Positions 19,446 to 28,231 of a stretch of DNA of 64,000 nucleotides are shown here, piece after piece. The first letter of the stretch is position 1; every line of letters starts with the position of its first letter. Source of the stretch: Roseovarius bejariae (GTDB taxonomy: Bacteria > Pseudomonadota > Alphaproteobacteria > Rhodobacterales > Rhodobacteraceae); contig NZ_SZWE01000001.1 of the NCBI RefSeq assembly GCF_009669325.1, positions 620,402 to 684,401 on the forward strand, in the 5' to 3' direction. The notes beneath the pieces are model-generated. The model was not told where the DNA came from, searched no databases, and saw only the letters and a program-made list of their open reading frames with translations. The position numbers and the translations under genes were made by a program.

Positions 19446-19919
19446 ATGTTGAAATACGCCAATCTCGCGCTTCTGGTGCTGTTTCCGGTTGCATGGTTCG
19501 CACCGCTGATGCGTGCCGGGCTATTGCCGATTTTCGGCCTGTCCGAGGTCAGCGTGATCACCGGGTTGCAATCCCTGTGGGAAAGCGATGTCTTGCTTGC
19601 CCTGATCGTCACGGCCTTCGCACTTTTCGCCCCTTACCTGAAAACCATCGGCCTTGCGCTGATCCACTTCGGGCTATTGCGCCGGAAGGTTCTTCCCGCG
19701 CTCCAAATTCTGGGGAAACTGGCGATGGCCGATGTCTTCCTGATTGCGCTTTACATCACCCTCTCCAAGGGAATCGGGGTGGGCCGGATCGAGACCGCAT
19801 GGGGCCTTTACCTGTTCACGGGCTGTGTCCTGGCCTCGATTGCCATTGGGTACTTCACTGAAAAGCCGCCCCGAATTGGCAAAATTGTTTCCAAAGGGGA
19901 AACGCCAAACCCGCAATAA
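19446..19919 (+). CDS. Paraquat-inducible protein A-like membrane protein
   Basis: 157 residues with four hydrophobic segments (about 5-22, 47-65, 85-105, 118-138). The sequence resembles PqiA-domain proteins: the segment VSVITGLQSLWESD fits the family, and GKLAMADVFLIAL matches the repeated GKW-MxDVF pattern. PqiA proteins work with Mce/lipid-transport systems in E. coli; no PqiB is adjacent here. The short form has a single PqiA domain and lacks the usual N-terminal cysteine motifs. Translation may be modulated by the hairpin at 19412-19439. Confidence 0.7.
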   Translation: MLKYANLALLVLFPVAWFAPLMRAGLLPIFGLSEVSVITGLQSLWESDVLLALIVTAFALFAPYLKTIGLALIHFGLLRRKVLPALQILGKLAMADVFLIALYITLSKGIGVGRIETAWGLYLFTGCVLASIAIGYFTEKPPRIGKIVSKGETPNPQ

Positions 19920-20032
19920 CGCCGGTTTTTCGGACCTTGACACAATTTTGCACAATTTATCCTTGGGCAATCACCCTTCATCGGCATAAACTTGCCTATG
20001 TATTAGGTTAGATCGCTTTCTGGGGGGAAGTC

Positions 20033-20797
20033 ATGTCCGACCAGATCAAATCGCTTTTTGTTTTGATTCAATTCTTGATGCAGCGGTTGGCAGTCGGCGC
20101 ATTTATCGCCGCCGCCGTGGGCTTGACCGCAGTCACAGCCGTGGCCGCCTTCGGGGCCATGCCATGGCTGCAATTCAGCGCCGAGTTCAACGGCGTGCCC
20201 TATGACAACGCGGGACAGATCGTGCAGGTCACGCTGACCGCCGTGGCTGTTCTGCTGTGTTTTTTCATTCCGATGAATGGCCGTATCATGCGGCTGGAAA
20301 CCTCTCACCGCCGATTTGAGCTCGGGATGCAAGACATCGCCCGCGCCTATGTCGCGGCCCATGGCGCGGATCGCGAGGGGCTGTTTCAACTCAGTTCCGA
20401 ATTTGACGCGGTCCGCGAGCGGCTTGCCTATCTGCGCGATCATCCCGACCTTGGCGATCTGGAACCGGCGCTTCTGGAAGTCGCGGCACAGATGTCCTTC
20501 ATCAGCAAGGAACTGGCCGAGGTCTATTCCGACGAAAAGGTCAATCGCGCCCGCGCGTTCCTGACCCAACGCCAGCAAGAGATCGAGGCTTTCAACACCC
20601 GACTGGAGAAGGCCAAACAGGTCTGCCAGGAGTTGCACCACTGGGCACATGAAGTGGAACTGGAAGAAAGCGTCGCCGCCAGTCAACTTCAACGCCTGCG
20701 TGACGACCTGCGCGACATCCTGCCCGAGTTCGGCCATGAAGACGTGGCCCGGGCCGATGGAACCATCGTTTCACTAACCGAAAAAGCCGCCGAATAG
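20033..20797 (+). CDS. Membrane-anchored coiled-coil hypothetical protein
   Basis: 254 residues. Two membrane segments (about 18-43 and 63-82) are followed by a long helical, charged cytoplasmic region (about 88-235) rich in Glu, Arg, Gln and Leu, consistent with coiled coil. I recognise it only as a protein often found upstream of radA in Rhodobacterales, sometimes labelled a DNA-repair protein without evidence I can see. The ribosome site GGGGGGAAG lies 4 nt before the ATG. It ends 39 nt before radA, so cotranscription is likely. Confidence 0.75.
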   Translation: MSDQIKSLFVLIQFLMQRLAVGAFIAAAVGLTAVTAVAAFGAMPWLQFSAEFNGVPYDNAGQIVQVTLTAVAVLLCFFIPMNGRIMRLETSHRRFELGMQDIARAYVAAHGADREGLFQLSSEFDAVRERLAYLRDHPDLGDLEPALLEVAAQMSFISKELAEVYSDEKVNRARAFLTQRQQEIEAFNTRLEKAKQVCQELHHWAHEVELEESVAASQLQRLRDDLRDILPEFGHEDVARADGTIVSLTEKAAE

Positions 20798-20836
20798 GGT
20801 TTGACCGCCCCCGCCCCGATGGGGCAATAGCGGGCC

Positions 20837-22201
<1,365 letters not shown>

Positions 22202-22228
22202 GGCGCCGCACGGAACAGGGACAGAACC

Positions 22229-22789
22229 ATGGAAGGTTTCACCATCATCGACGGCGTTGTCGCGCTGGTCATCGTCTTGTCGGCCCTGCTGGCCTATTCG
22301 CGCGGTTTCGTGCGCGAGGCTCTGGCGATTGCCGGCTGGATCGTGGCAGGCGTTCTGGCCTTCATCTTCGCCCCACAGGTGGAACCTTTGGTCAAAGAGG
22401 TGCCCGTGGTCGGCGACTTCATCGCTGACAGTTGCGAGTTGAGCATGATCGCCGCCTTCACCGCCGTCTTTGCCGTGGCCCTGATCATCGCCTCCTTCAT
22501 CACGCCGCTGTTTTCCTCGCTCGTCCAACGCTCGGCGCTTGGCGGCCTCGACCAAGGGGTCGGTTTCATCTTCGGCGTGGCACGCGGCATCCTTCTGGTG
22601 GCGATCGCCTATTTCGTCTACGAAACCGTGATCACCAGCCAGAACATCCAGGTCATCGACGACAGCCGCTCAGCCCGCGTCTTCAGCCGCCTGACCGGCA
22701 AGGTCGAGGACGGCAACCCCGAACAGGCGCTTGGCTGGATCACCCAACAGTACGAGCAACTGGTTGGCGCCTGCGACGCCCCCGAGTAA
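22229..22789 (+). CDS. cvpA: CvpA family membrane protein
   Basis: 186 residues with four hydrophobic segments and the family N-terminus IIDGVVALVIVLSALLAYSRG. In E. coli, CvpA is needed for colicin V production and sits upstream of purF; its molecular role is unclear. Here cvpA is separated from purF by three accessory genes, whereas the two are usually close. Located 27 nt after radA. Confidence 0.92.
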   Translation: MEGFTIIDGVVALVIVLSALLAYSRGFVREALAIAGWIVAGVLAFIFAPQVEPLVKEVPVVGDFIADSCELSMIAAFTAVFAVALIIASFITPLFSSLVQRSALGGLDQGVGFIFGVARGILLVAIAYFVYETVITSQNIQVIDDSRSARVFSRLTGKVEDGNPEQALGWITQQYEQLVGACDAPE

Positions 22790-22807
22790 GCCTACGGGAC
22801 GCATGGC

Positions 22808-23254
22808 ATGACAAACACCCCCCTTCTGGCCTTGCTGCTTGTCGCCGCTTCGGGGGTAGCGATTGCCCTGCAATCCCCCCTCAATGCCGCGCTTGGCCGG
22901 TATATCGGCAGCAGCCTCGGCGCGGCCACGATCTCGTTCGGGGTAGGGTTCGTCCTGCTGTTGGTGGTCACCATCGCCTATGGCGACGGCGGGCGCCTGC
23001 TTGACGCGGCCCATGCGCCGCGCATCTTGCTGACGGGCGGCCTCCTGGGGGCATTCCTGGTCTGGGCCACACTTTACAGCGTGTCCGTTCTGGGCGTCCT
23101 GACCATGGCGGCGGTGCTGATCCTCGGGCAGATCCTCGCGGCACTTGCCATCGACCACGTCGGCCTCTTCGGGATCGAAGCGCGCCCTGTCTCGATCAAC
23201 CGCCTGCTGGCCGCCGGTCTGGTCGCTGCGGGCGTGGTCCTCTCGCGATACTGA
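22808..23254 (+). CDS. DMT-superfamily small transporter (YdcZ/DUF606 type)
   Basis: 148 residues with five hydrophobic segments. The N-terminus has the family's SGVAIALQSPLNAALGRYIG. The C-terminal half has AAVLILGQILAALAIDHVGLF and IEARPVSINRLLAAGLV, also typical of YdcZ proteins. They are thought to form dimers; the substrate is unknown. It starts 18 nt after cvpA and is convergent with the regulator-hydrolase fusion. Confidence 0.88.
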   Translation: MTNTPLLALLLVAASGVAIALQSPLNAALGRYIGSSLGAATISFGVGFVLLLVVTIAYGDGGRLLDAAHAPRILLTGGLLGAFLVWATLYSVSVLGVLTMAAVLILGQILAALAIDHVGLFGIEARPVSINRLLAAGLVAAGVVLSRY

Positions 23255-23276
23255 CCCTGCCCACCTGCCCGTCGGT

Positions 23277-24485
23277 TCACGCGCTACCGTGTATCGAAAG
23301 GAATCGGTCTACCGCCGATAGCATGTCCTGCCAGCCCTTATCCTGCGGCAAGGCGATGTGATTGGGGCTGTCGAAGGCAAAGAATTGTGCACTCGGCACC
23401 CCTCGCGCCAACTTTTGCCCCTGATCGAAGGGCTGTACGGCATCCCGGTGCCCATGCCCCACCAGAACCGGGCAACGCACCTTGTCCAACTCCCCTGACA
23501 CATCGAACATGCCGATCGCCTGACGCAGTTCAACCGCCCGCCCCGGCGTGGCCGATTGCAGTTGCATCTCGATGAAACTGTCCGTCTGCGCAGGTGTACC
23601 CTCGGGCATGAACAGGCTGGAAAACGCGGTCATGAAGGCGCTGTCGGGTTGGCCCCATCCACTTTCGATCAGGCTCAGGAAGGTATCGGTCATCGACTCG
23701 CTGCGCGCTTCGTCGCGCAGCAAACTTCCCTGGACAAAGCCCGATACCAGCACCAGTGCGCGCACCCGCTCGGGATGTCGGGCCGCGAAGGCCAGGGCCA
23801 CCGGCACACTTTGCGACACCGCGAAAATCACGGCGCTTTCAACCTTTGCCGCCTCCAGAACCGCGGCCATGTCCTCCACGAAGGTCTCCAGGGTCAGCGC
23901 GCCACAGTCGCGCTCCGACAGGCCGGTGCCACGCTGGTCATACTGGATCAACCTGCGCCCCTGCCCCAGCCGGTGAATCAGCGGTCGCCAGACCGGGCTT
24001 TTCCAGTCCAGTTCCAGGTGCGACAGCCAATGCCCCGCCCGCAAAAGCGGCGGACCGTCGCCCGACACCTGCCAGGCGATCCCGCTGCCATCCGCCGAGG
24101 TGGCCATGCGGATTTCGGGAATGTCCTGACCGGATGCGAATGACACGGGGCCGGGGACCTCCTCACCGTCCCCATTCACACAGTCCACCGGCACGGCCAG
24201 TTCCAGCCCCACACGGTTCACCGTCCGAATGACGGCCTGCCGCCGCCCGTCATCACCCACTGCGGCCCGTGCCGCACTGATGCGCGCACTGACCGTCGCC
24301 TCCGACACGATCCGCCCCTGCCAGACATGGGCGATAATCTGATCACGGGTCACGATCTCGTCCGCGTGCCGTGCCAAGAGTTCCAACAGCGCAAACACCT
24401 GTGGTTCGACATGAACGGCCTTTTGCGCCCGCGTCAGGCGGTGACGCCGCAGATCAAGCATGCAATCGGCAAAGCGATACTCCAT
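23277..24485 (-). CDS. Winged-helix DNA-binding / alpha-beta hydrolase fusion
   Basis: 402 residues in two parts. Residues 1-100 are an OmpR/CadC-type winged helix (VEPQVFALLELLARHADEIV, IVSEATVSARISAARAAVGD, RTVNRVGLEL). Residues 125-402 are an alpha/beta hydrolase (YDQRGTGLS; acid in GHGHRDAVQP; His in DSPNHIAL). The expected Gly-x-Ser-x-Gly elbow is replaced by Ser224-Gln-Ser226-Val-Pro, so activity is uncertain. There is no membrane segment, unlike CadC. The hydrolase fold may serve as the ligand sensor. It is flanked by convergent DMT and divergent small-ORF genes. Confidence 0.88.
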   Translation of the reverse strand: MEYRFADCMLDLRRHRLTRAQKAVHVEPQVFALLELLARHADEIVTRDQIIAHVWQGRIVSEATVSARISAARAAVGDDGRRQAVIRTVNRVGLELAVPVDCVNGDGEEVPGPVSFASGQDIPEIRMATSADGSGIAWQVSGDGPPLLRAGHWLSHLELDWKSPVWRPLIHRLGQGRRLIQYDQRGTGLSERDCGALTLETFVEDMAAVLEAAKVESAVIFAVSQSVPVALAFAARHPERVRALVLVSGFVQGSLLRDEARSESMTDTFLSLIESGWGQPDSAFMTAFSSLFMPEGTPAQTDSFIEMQLQSATPGRAVELRQAIGMFDVSGELDKVRCPVLVGHGHRDAVQPFDQGQKLARGVPSAQFFAFDSPNHIALPQDKGWQDMLSAVDRFLSIHGSA

Positions 24486-24642
24486 GGGTGAATTTAACCA
24501 TCAAAGCGCCCATTCCCGAACAGAAAAACCGGGGGCCAGCGGAAAATCAGGAAAATCCCAAGGGTTTGGCAAGCCTGTCTTCAAGCATCCAGCCAGACCA
24601 AAGGCCATCCTGACGATACGATTCCATTGACAGGAGAGCGAC

Positions 24643-24843
24643 ATGCCAAAGGTCACACCCACCCCGATCCGCTACCGCCCCGACGGCTCAATCGACACGG
24701 CATGGCACATGCAGGTCGGTCGCCACATGCGCAGCCTGAAAGCCCATGAGTTGATGGGGCGGGGGCGTCCTCGCAAAACGCCTTCCAAGCCTGCGTATAT
24801 TCACTGGCTTACCCTGTTGCTACGCCCCCTGTCGCTGCACTGA
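24643..24843 (+). CDS. Small basic hypothetical protein
   Basis: 66 residues, rich in Arg, Lys, Pro and His, with a short hydrophobic end (WLTLLLRPL). I do not recognise a family. AGGAGAG lies about 5 nt before the ATG, supporting translation. Two large hairpins begin 1 nt after the stop codon, and purF follows. Close to the C-terminus the segment GRGRPRKTPSKP resembles an AT-hook-like basic patch; DNA binding would be speculation. Confidence 0.6.
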   Translation: MPKVTPTPIRYRPDGSIDTAWHMQVGRHMRSLKAHELMGRGRPRKTPSKPAYIHWLTLLLRPLSLH

Positions 24844-24844
24844 A

Positions 24845-24940
24845 CCCTTGCGCACGGGACTGGCCGGCCACATCCCCGTGCGCAAGGGGGACCCGGCGGC
24901 ACCGAAAAGCCCGGCTTGGGGTTTCTGCGGTGTCGCCGGG
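24845..24940 (+). repeat. Twin large hairpins between the small ORF and purF
   Basis: Hairpin 1: CCCTTGCGCACGGG (24845-24858) pairs perfectly with CCCGTGCGCAAGGG (24875-24888) around a 16-nt loop that contains TGGCCGGCCA. Hairpin 2: CCCGGCGGCACCG (24892-24904) pairs with CGGTGTCGCCGGG (24928-24940), with one G-T pair and a 23-nt loop. There is no T-run. They could be a factor-assisted terminator, a stable 3' cap, a small RNA, or a purF leader element. Confidence 0.7.
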
Positions 24941-24993
24941 CGGCCCCCGCTGGCCCCTTCCCCCATGCCACAAACAATTCATGTGATAGTTTC

Positions 24994-25022
24994 GTGACAT
25001 ACGCCGTCACAGCCACTATCTA
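24994..25022 (+). promoter_or_regulatory. Candidate sigma-70-like promoter of purF
   Basis: GTGACA (24994-24999) and TATCTA (25017-25022) with a 17-nt spacer match the housekeeping consensus moderately, about 38 nt upstream of the TTG start. Confidence 0.4.
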
Positions 25023-25059
25023 GGAGGCAAATAGCGAGACCGGGATTCGGAGCTGCCCC

Positions 25060-26526
25060 TTGTCCAAGCATATGCCCCCCGCCCATCCTTTTGACGACGA
25101 CAAACTCAAGGAAGAATGTGGCGTCTTCGGCGTGATCGGCGTGACCGATGCGGCGAACTTCGTGGCCCTAGGCCTTCATGCCCTGCAACACCGTGGCCAA
25201 GAGGCCGGTGGCATCGTCTGCCATCACCGTGACCACGGGTTCAACAGCGCCCGTCGTTTCGGCTATGTGCGCGATAACTTTACCAAGCAATCGCTGATGG
25301 AAACCCTGCCCGGGCCGCTGGCCATCGGGCACGTGCGCTATTCCACCGCCGGGTCGAAAGGTCCCGCGCAAATCCGCGATGTGCAGCCCTTCTTTGGTGA
25401 ATTTGCCATGGGCGGCGCGGCGATTGCCCATAACGGCAACATTACCAACGCCGAGGCCCTGCGCCGCGAGTTGATCGAACGCGGGTCGATCTTCCAGTCA
25501 AGCTCGGACAGCGAATGCATCATTCACCTGATGGCCCGCTCCCTGCAACGCACGATCCCCGAACGCATGGAAGACGCGCTGCGCCGTGTTGAAGGCGCAT
25601 TTTCGGTTGTCGCCATGACCCGCACCAAGTTGATCGGTGTGCGCGACCCGCTCGGCGTCCGCCCGTTGGTTCTGGGGCAAGTGGCCGATGGCTGGGTGCT
25701 CAGCTCGGAAACCTGCGCTTTGGACATCATCGGCGCGCGTTTCGTGCGTGAGGTCGAACCGGGCGAAATGGTTGTTATCACGGATAAAGGTGTGGAAAGC
25801 CACTACCCCTTCCGGCGCCAGAAATCGCGGTTCTGCATCTTTGAACACGTCTATTTCTCGCGCCCCGATTCGATCATCGGCGGCCAGTCGGTTTACGAAA
25901 CCCGCCGCCAGATCGGCGTGGAACTGGCCAAGGAAAGCCATGTGGATGCCGATCTTGTCTGCCCTGTCCCGGACAGCGGGACACCGGCGGCCATCGGGTT
26001 CAGCCAGCAATCGGGTATTCCCTATGCCATGGGGATCATCCGCAACCAATACATGGGCCGGACCTTTATTGAGCCGACAGAGCAGATCCGCAACATGGGC
26101 GTTCGCCTCAAGCTCAACGTCAACCGCGCCCTGATCGAAGGCAAGCGTGTGATCCTTGTTGACGATAGCGTCGTGCGCGGCACAACATCGCGTAAAATCA
26201 AGGAGATGATCCTTGATGCCGGCGCCAAGGAGGTGCACTTCCGCATCGCTTCACCGCCCACGGCATGGCCTTGTTTTTATGGCGTCGACACGCCGCAGCG
26301 GGAGAAACTTCTGGCTGCGACCATGAGCGAGGACGAGATGCGCGAGCATCTGGCGGTGGACAGCCTTAAGTTCATCTCGTTGGACGGTCTGTACCGCGCC
26401 GTGGGGGAGGCCGGGGGCCGCAAGAACGACTGCCCTCAGTATTGCGATGCCTGTTTCTCGGGGGAATACCCGGTAGTCCCCTCGGATATGGTCGAAAAAG
26501 GCTTCGAGATCAAAGCGGCGGAGTGA
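25060..26526 (+). CDS. purF: Amidophosphoribosyltransferase
   Basis: The first committed enzyme of purine synthesis: PRPP plus glutamine gives phosphoribosylamine. It has 488 residues. The Ntn-glutaminase nucleophile is Cys20 in KEECGVFGVIG, so a 19-residue propeptide would be removed. The PRPP loop VILVDDSVVRGTTS is present. The C-terminal pattern NDCPQYCDACFSG, with a Cys in WPCFYGVD, fits the Bacillus-type enzyme that carries a [4Fe-4S] cluster. The TTG start (25060) has GGAG 7 nt upstream; the ATG at 25072 lacks one. Its stop overlaps the DUF1284 start. Confidence 0.96.
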   Translation: MSKHMPPAHPFDDDKLKEECGVFGVIGVTDAANFVALGLHALQHRGQEAGGIVCHHRDHGFNSARRFGYVRDNFTKQSLMETLPGPLAIGHVRYSTAGSKGPAQIRDVQPFFGEFAMGGAAIAHNGNITNAEALRRELIERGSIFQSSSDSECIIHLMARSLQRTIPERMEDALRRVEGAFSVVAMTRTKLIGVRDPLGVRPLVLGQVADGWVLSSETCALDIIGARFVREVEPGEMVVITDKGVESHYPFRRQKSRFCIFEHVYFSRPDSIIGGQSVYETRRQIGVELAKESHVDADLVCPVPDSGTPAAIGFSQQSGIPYAMGIIRNQYMGRTFIEPTEQIRNMGVRLKLNVNRALIEGKRVILVDDSVVRGTTSRKIKEMILDAGAKEVHFRIASPPTAWPCFYGVDTPQREKLLAATMSEDEMREHLAVDSLKFISLDGLYRAVGEAGGRKNDCPQYCDACFSGEYPVVPSDMVEKGFEIKAAE

Positions 26527-26942
26527 TGCCGCCGGTACGTTTCAGGCCCCATCATTTCCTTTGTTCTCAAGGGTTTAAGGGTAAAGGCTATTCCGAGGGC
26601 TTTACCCGGAACATGACGCGCATCGTGGTCGATGGCCTGCGCGCGCCGGATGGCGACGCCACCGAAATCGAGGTCGTGGGCAGCTTGGACGACATCTGCG
26701 CCCCCTGCCCCAAGCGGCGCGGAGACCTATGCCAAGCCCAAGAAAAGATTGAAGAAATCGACGCACGCCATGCCGAGGCCCTGTCTCTGCGGCCCGGTGA
26801 CCGCCTGACATGGGGCGAGGCCAAGGCGCGCATGAAAAGCAGCGTGAAACCGGGTGACCTGACCCGGCTTTGCAAGGGCTGCCAGTGGCTTGAACTTGGG
26901 CTATGCGAGGCCGCACTCAGGGATTTGTTACAAGAGGATTAG
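26526..26942 (+). CDS. DUF1284 cysteine-rich protein
   Basis: 138 residues with seven cysteines (13, 58, 61, 69, 116, 119, 127), including two CxxC pairs, and His9-His10; this suggests an iron-sulfur or zinc site. The sequence fits DUF1284 (PF06935), function unknown. Its ATG overlaps the purF stop by one base (TGATG), so it is translationally coupled to purF, which itself probably carries a [4Fe-4S] cluster. The TCGTACGA array starts 12 nt after its stop. Confidence 0.82.
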   Translation: MPPVRFRPHHFLCSQGFKGKGYSEGFTRNMTRIVVDGLRAPDGDATEIEVVGSLDDICAPCPKRRGDLCQAQEKIEEIDARHAEALSLRPGDRLTWGEAKARMKSSVKPGDLTRLCKGCQWLELGLCEAALRDLLQED

Positions 26943-26954
26943 CAGGCCGCGCTG

Positions 26955-27034
26955 TCGTACGACTCGTACGCTCAAGGGGGTATTTTCGTACGAAAATCCG
27001 GGGGCTGGCGAAAAGTTTCGTACGAGTCGTACGA
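26955..27034 (-). repeat. TCGTACGA five-box array, copy 2
   Basis: Boxes are at 26955, 26964 (TCGTACGC), 26986, 27018 and 27027; the single middle box sits in TTTTCGTACGAAAA. Read on the minus strand the register is exactly that of copies 1 and 3. The outer pairs (central C at the left, G at the right) are perfect reverse complements over 16 nt, so RNA from here could fold into one long stem. It begins 12 nt after the DUF1284 stop. Confidence 0.88.
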
Positions 27035-27283
27035 AACACGGGTCGGTTGCGGCACGGGGCGACATTGTGCGCCATGGCTGCAACACGGTTCTGCAGCGCT
27101 GAAAATGGCAGCGTTGAGCCCAACTTGCATTTTTTTTGCGATGCAGCGAATATCGGTTAGCGCGTCGAAGAGCGAATTGGCTGGTCAATCGGTAAAGCAC
27201 CTAGGCGTAATCGGAACCACGAGAAACCCTAGGTAATTGATGGGCTTTTCCGGTTGCGGAAAACTCAATAACGACTCTGAGCG
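27035..27283. other. Non-coding stretch upstream of the orphan gene
   Basis: No gene is recognisable. Together with the array this makes a 341-nt gap. GC content falls towards the right. Contents: two CCTAGG sites (27200-27205 and 27228-27233), a run of eight Ts near 27130, and a small hairpin TTTTCCG-GTTG-CGGAAAA at 27246-27263, 20 nt before the orphan's ATG. The last may belong to its promoter or leader. Confidence 0.5.
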
Positions 27284-27955
27284 ATGTTTAGAGCAGGGAA
27301 GGTCAAAGGCTTGGCGCTCGAATGGCTGACAGGCAGTTTAATCTATAGCGCGGTCAAGGACTCGGTTGGCGGCCTACTTCGCTATTTCAAGCCGATGCCG
27401 CCGCAGCAAAAGATTGAATTGAGGCAGAAGTGGAAACCTCGGTTTGAGGATCATATCAGGGATCATTTTGCCAAGAAGCTTCGATCAGATGTAATAATTC
27501 GCGATGTAAAGCGCGTGGATCAGTATCCGGAGACCAAAGAGAAGGAGAAAGGTATCTCAGCTTGGTTCCGCCTCGGCCTAGTCGGCACGTATCATCGCGG
27601 TATCTTGGTTGCTTTTGATTGGAATCGGCTGGTTGACGTAGGGGAAGGTGAGTTTCGATTCCTCGATTACGATAACGATGATCAGCAGACCAAAGACGAA
27701 GCCCTCAAAGTCTTACAAATTGGAATGATACCTTTTGAAAACATCGAAGATGTCGATTTTGAAGGCGACGAATATTATGGCTACCCTCACATTTACTGCC
27801 ACTTCGCAAACCGGGGCGAACCCTATGAGCGTGTCGCCTACTTCACACAAAATCAGCTTTTTGACGACTCCTTGCCGTACCATACCGAAGTTGTAGAAGC
27901 GAAAGCTGTTCGAGCAACGAGCCGAAAGCTTGGCGTGAACAGTCCATACATTTGA
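27284..27955 (+). CDS. Orphan hypothetical protein, lower GC than neighbours
   Basis: 223 residues, no family recognised. The N-terminal 30 residues are mildly hydrophobic. The rest is a soluble, charged alpha/beta-looking sequence (RHISAWFR-like aromatic segments, then an acidic stretch around DYDNDDQQTKDE and DFEGDEYYGYP). Codon use (many AAT, TTT, GAT, TTG, CAA) and base composition clearly differ from the surrounding genes, which suggests horizontal acquisition. The ATG at 27284 lacks a clear ribosome site. It lies between the TCGTACGA array and pirin, within a block that interrupts the purF-SDR neighbourhood. Confidence 0.6.
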   Translation: MFRAGKVKGLALEWLTGSLIYSAVKDSVGGLLRYFKPMPPQQKIELRQKWKPRFEDHIRDHFAKKLRSDVIIRDVKRVDQYPETKEKEKGISAWFRLGLVGTYHRGILVAFDWNRLVDVGEGEFRFLDYDNDDQQTKDEALKVLQIGMIPFENIEDVDFEGDEYYGYPHIYCHFANRGEPYERVAYFTQNQLFDDSLPYHTEVVEAKAVRATSRKLGVNSPYI

Positions 27956-27966
27956 TCCAAGTAGGT

Positions 27967-28130
27967 CTAGCGTGGCTTTGTGGCGACCCCTAGGTTGTCC
28001 GCATAACGCAGTAGCATACCGAAAGCCTCGATGCCGACATTGGGTTTACCGAATTTAATGGCGGCTCCGTCCCGCCCTCCGGTCGCTCGTTCAATCAATC
28101 GCGTAGGTCTGCTTGCCGATCGGCGCCGGG
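27967..28130 (-). pseudogene. Possible gene remnant (XRE antitoxin-like C-terminus)
   Basis: A minus-strand frame ends in GKPNVGIEAFGMLLRYADNL, followed by GVATKPR and a stop. The GKPNVGIE...LLR pattern resembles the last helices of HipB-like XRE antitoxins. No intact helix-turn-helix or proper start precedes it, so if real it is a fragment. It may be chance. Confidence 0.2.
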
Positions 28131-28231
28131 CGCACTCTGTGCACCCTCGCACAGCGCCTAGGCAAATGCCGCCCTTGGCCTGTCGCGCAACACACCCCAC
28201 CTTTGACGAAACCAAGCATGGAGCTTTTCAC

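Noticed and set aside
27967..28130. Intact XRE antitoxin gene beside the orphan, making a toxin-antitoxin pair
   Set aside because: Only a C-terminal-like tail is visible, on the opposite strand, without a helix-turn-helix or start; kept only as a low-confidence remnant.
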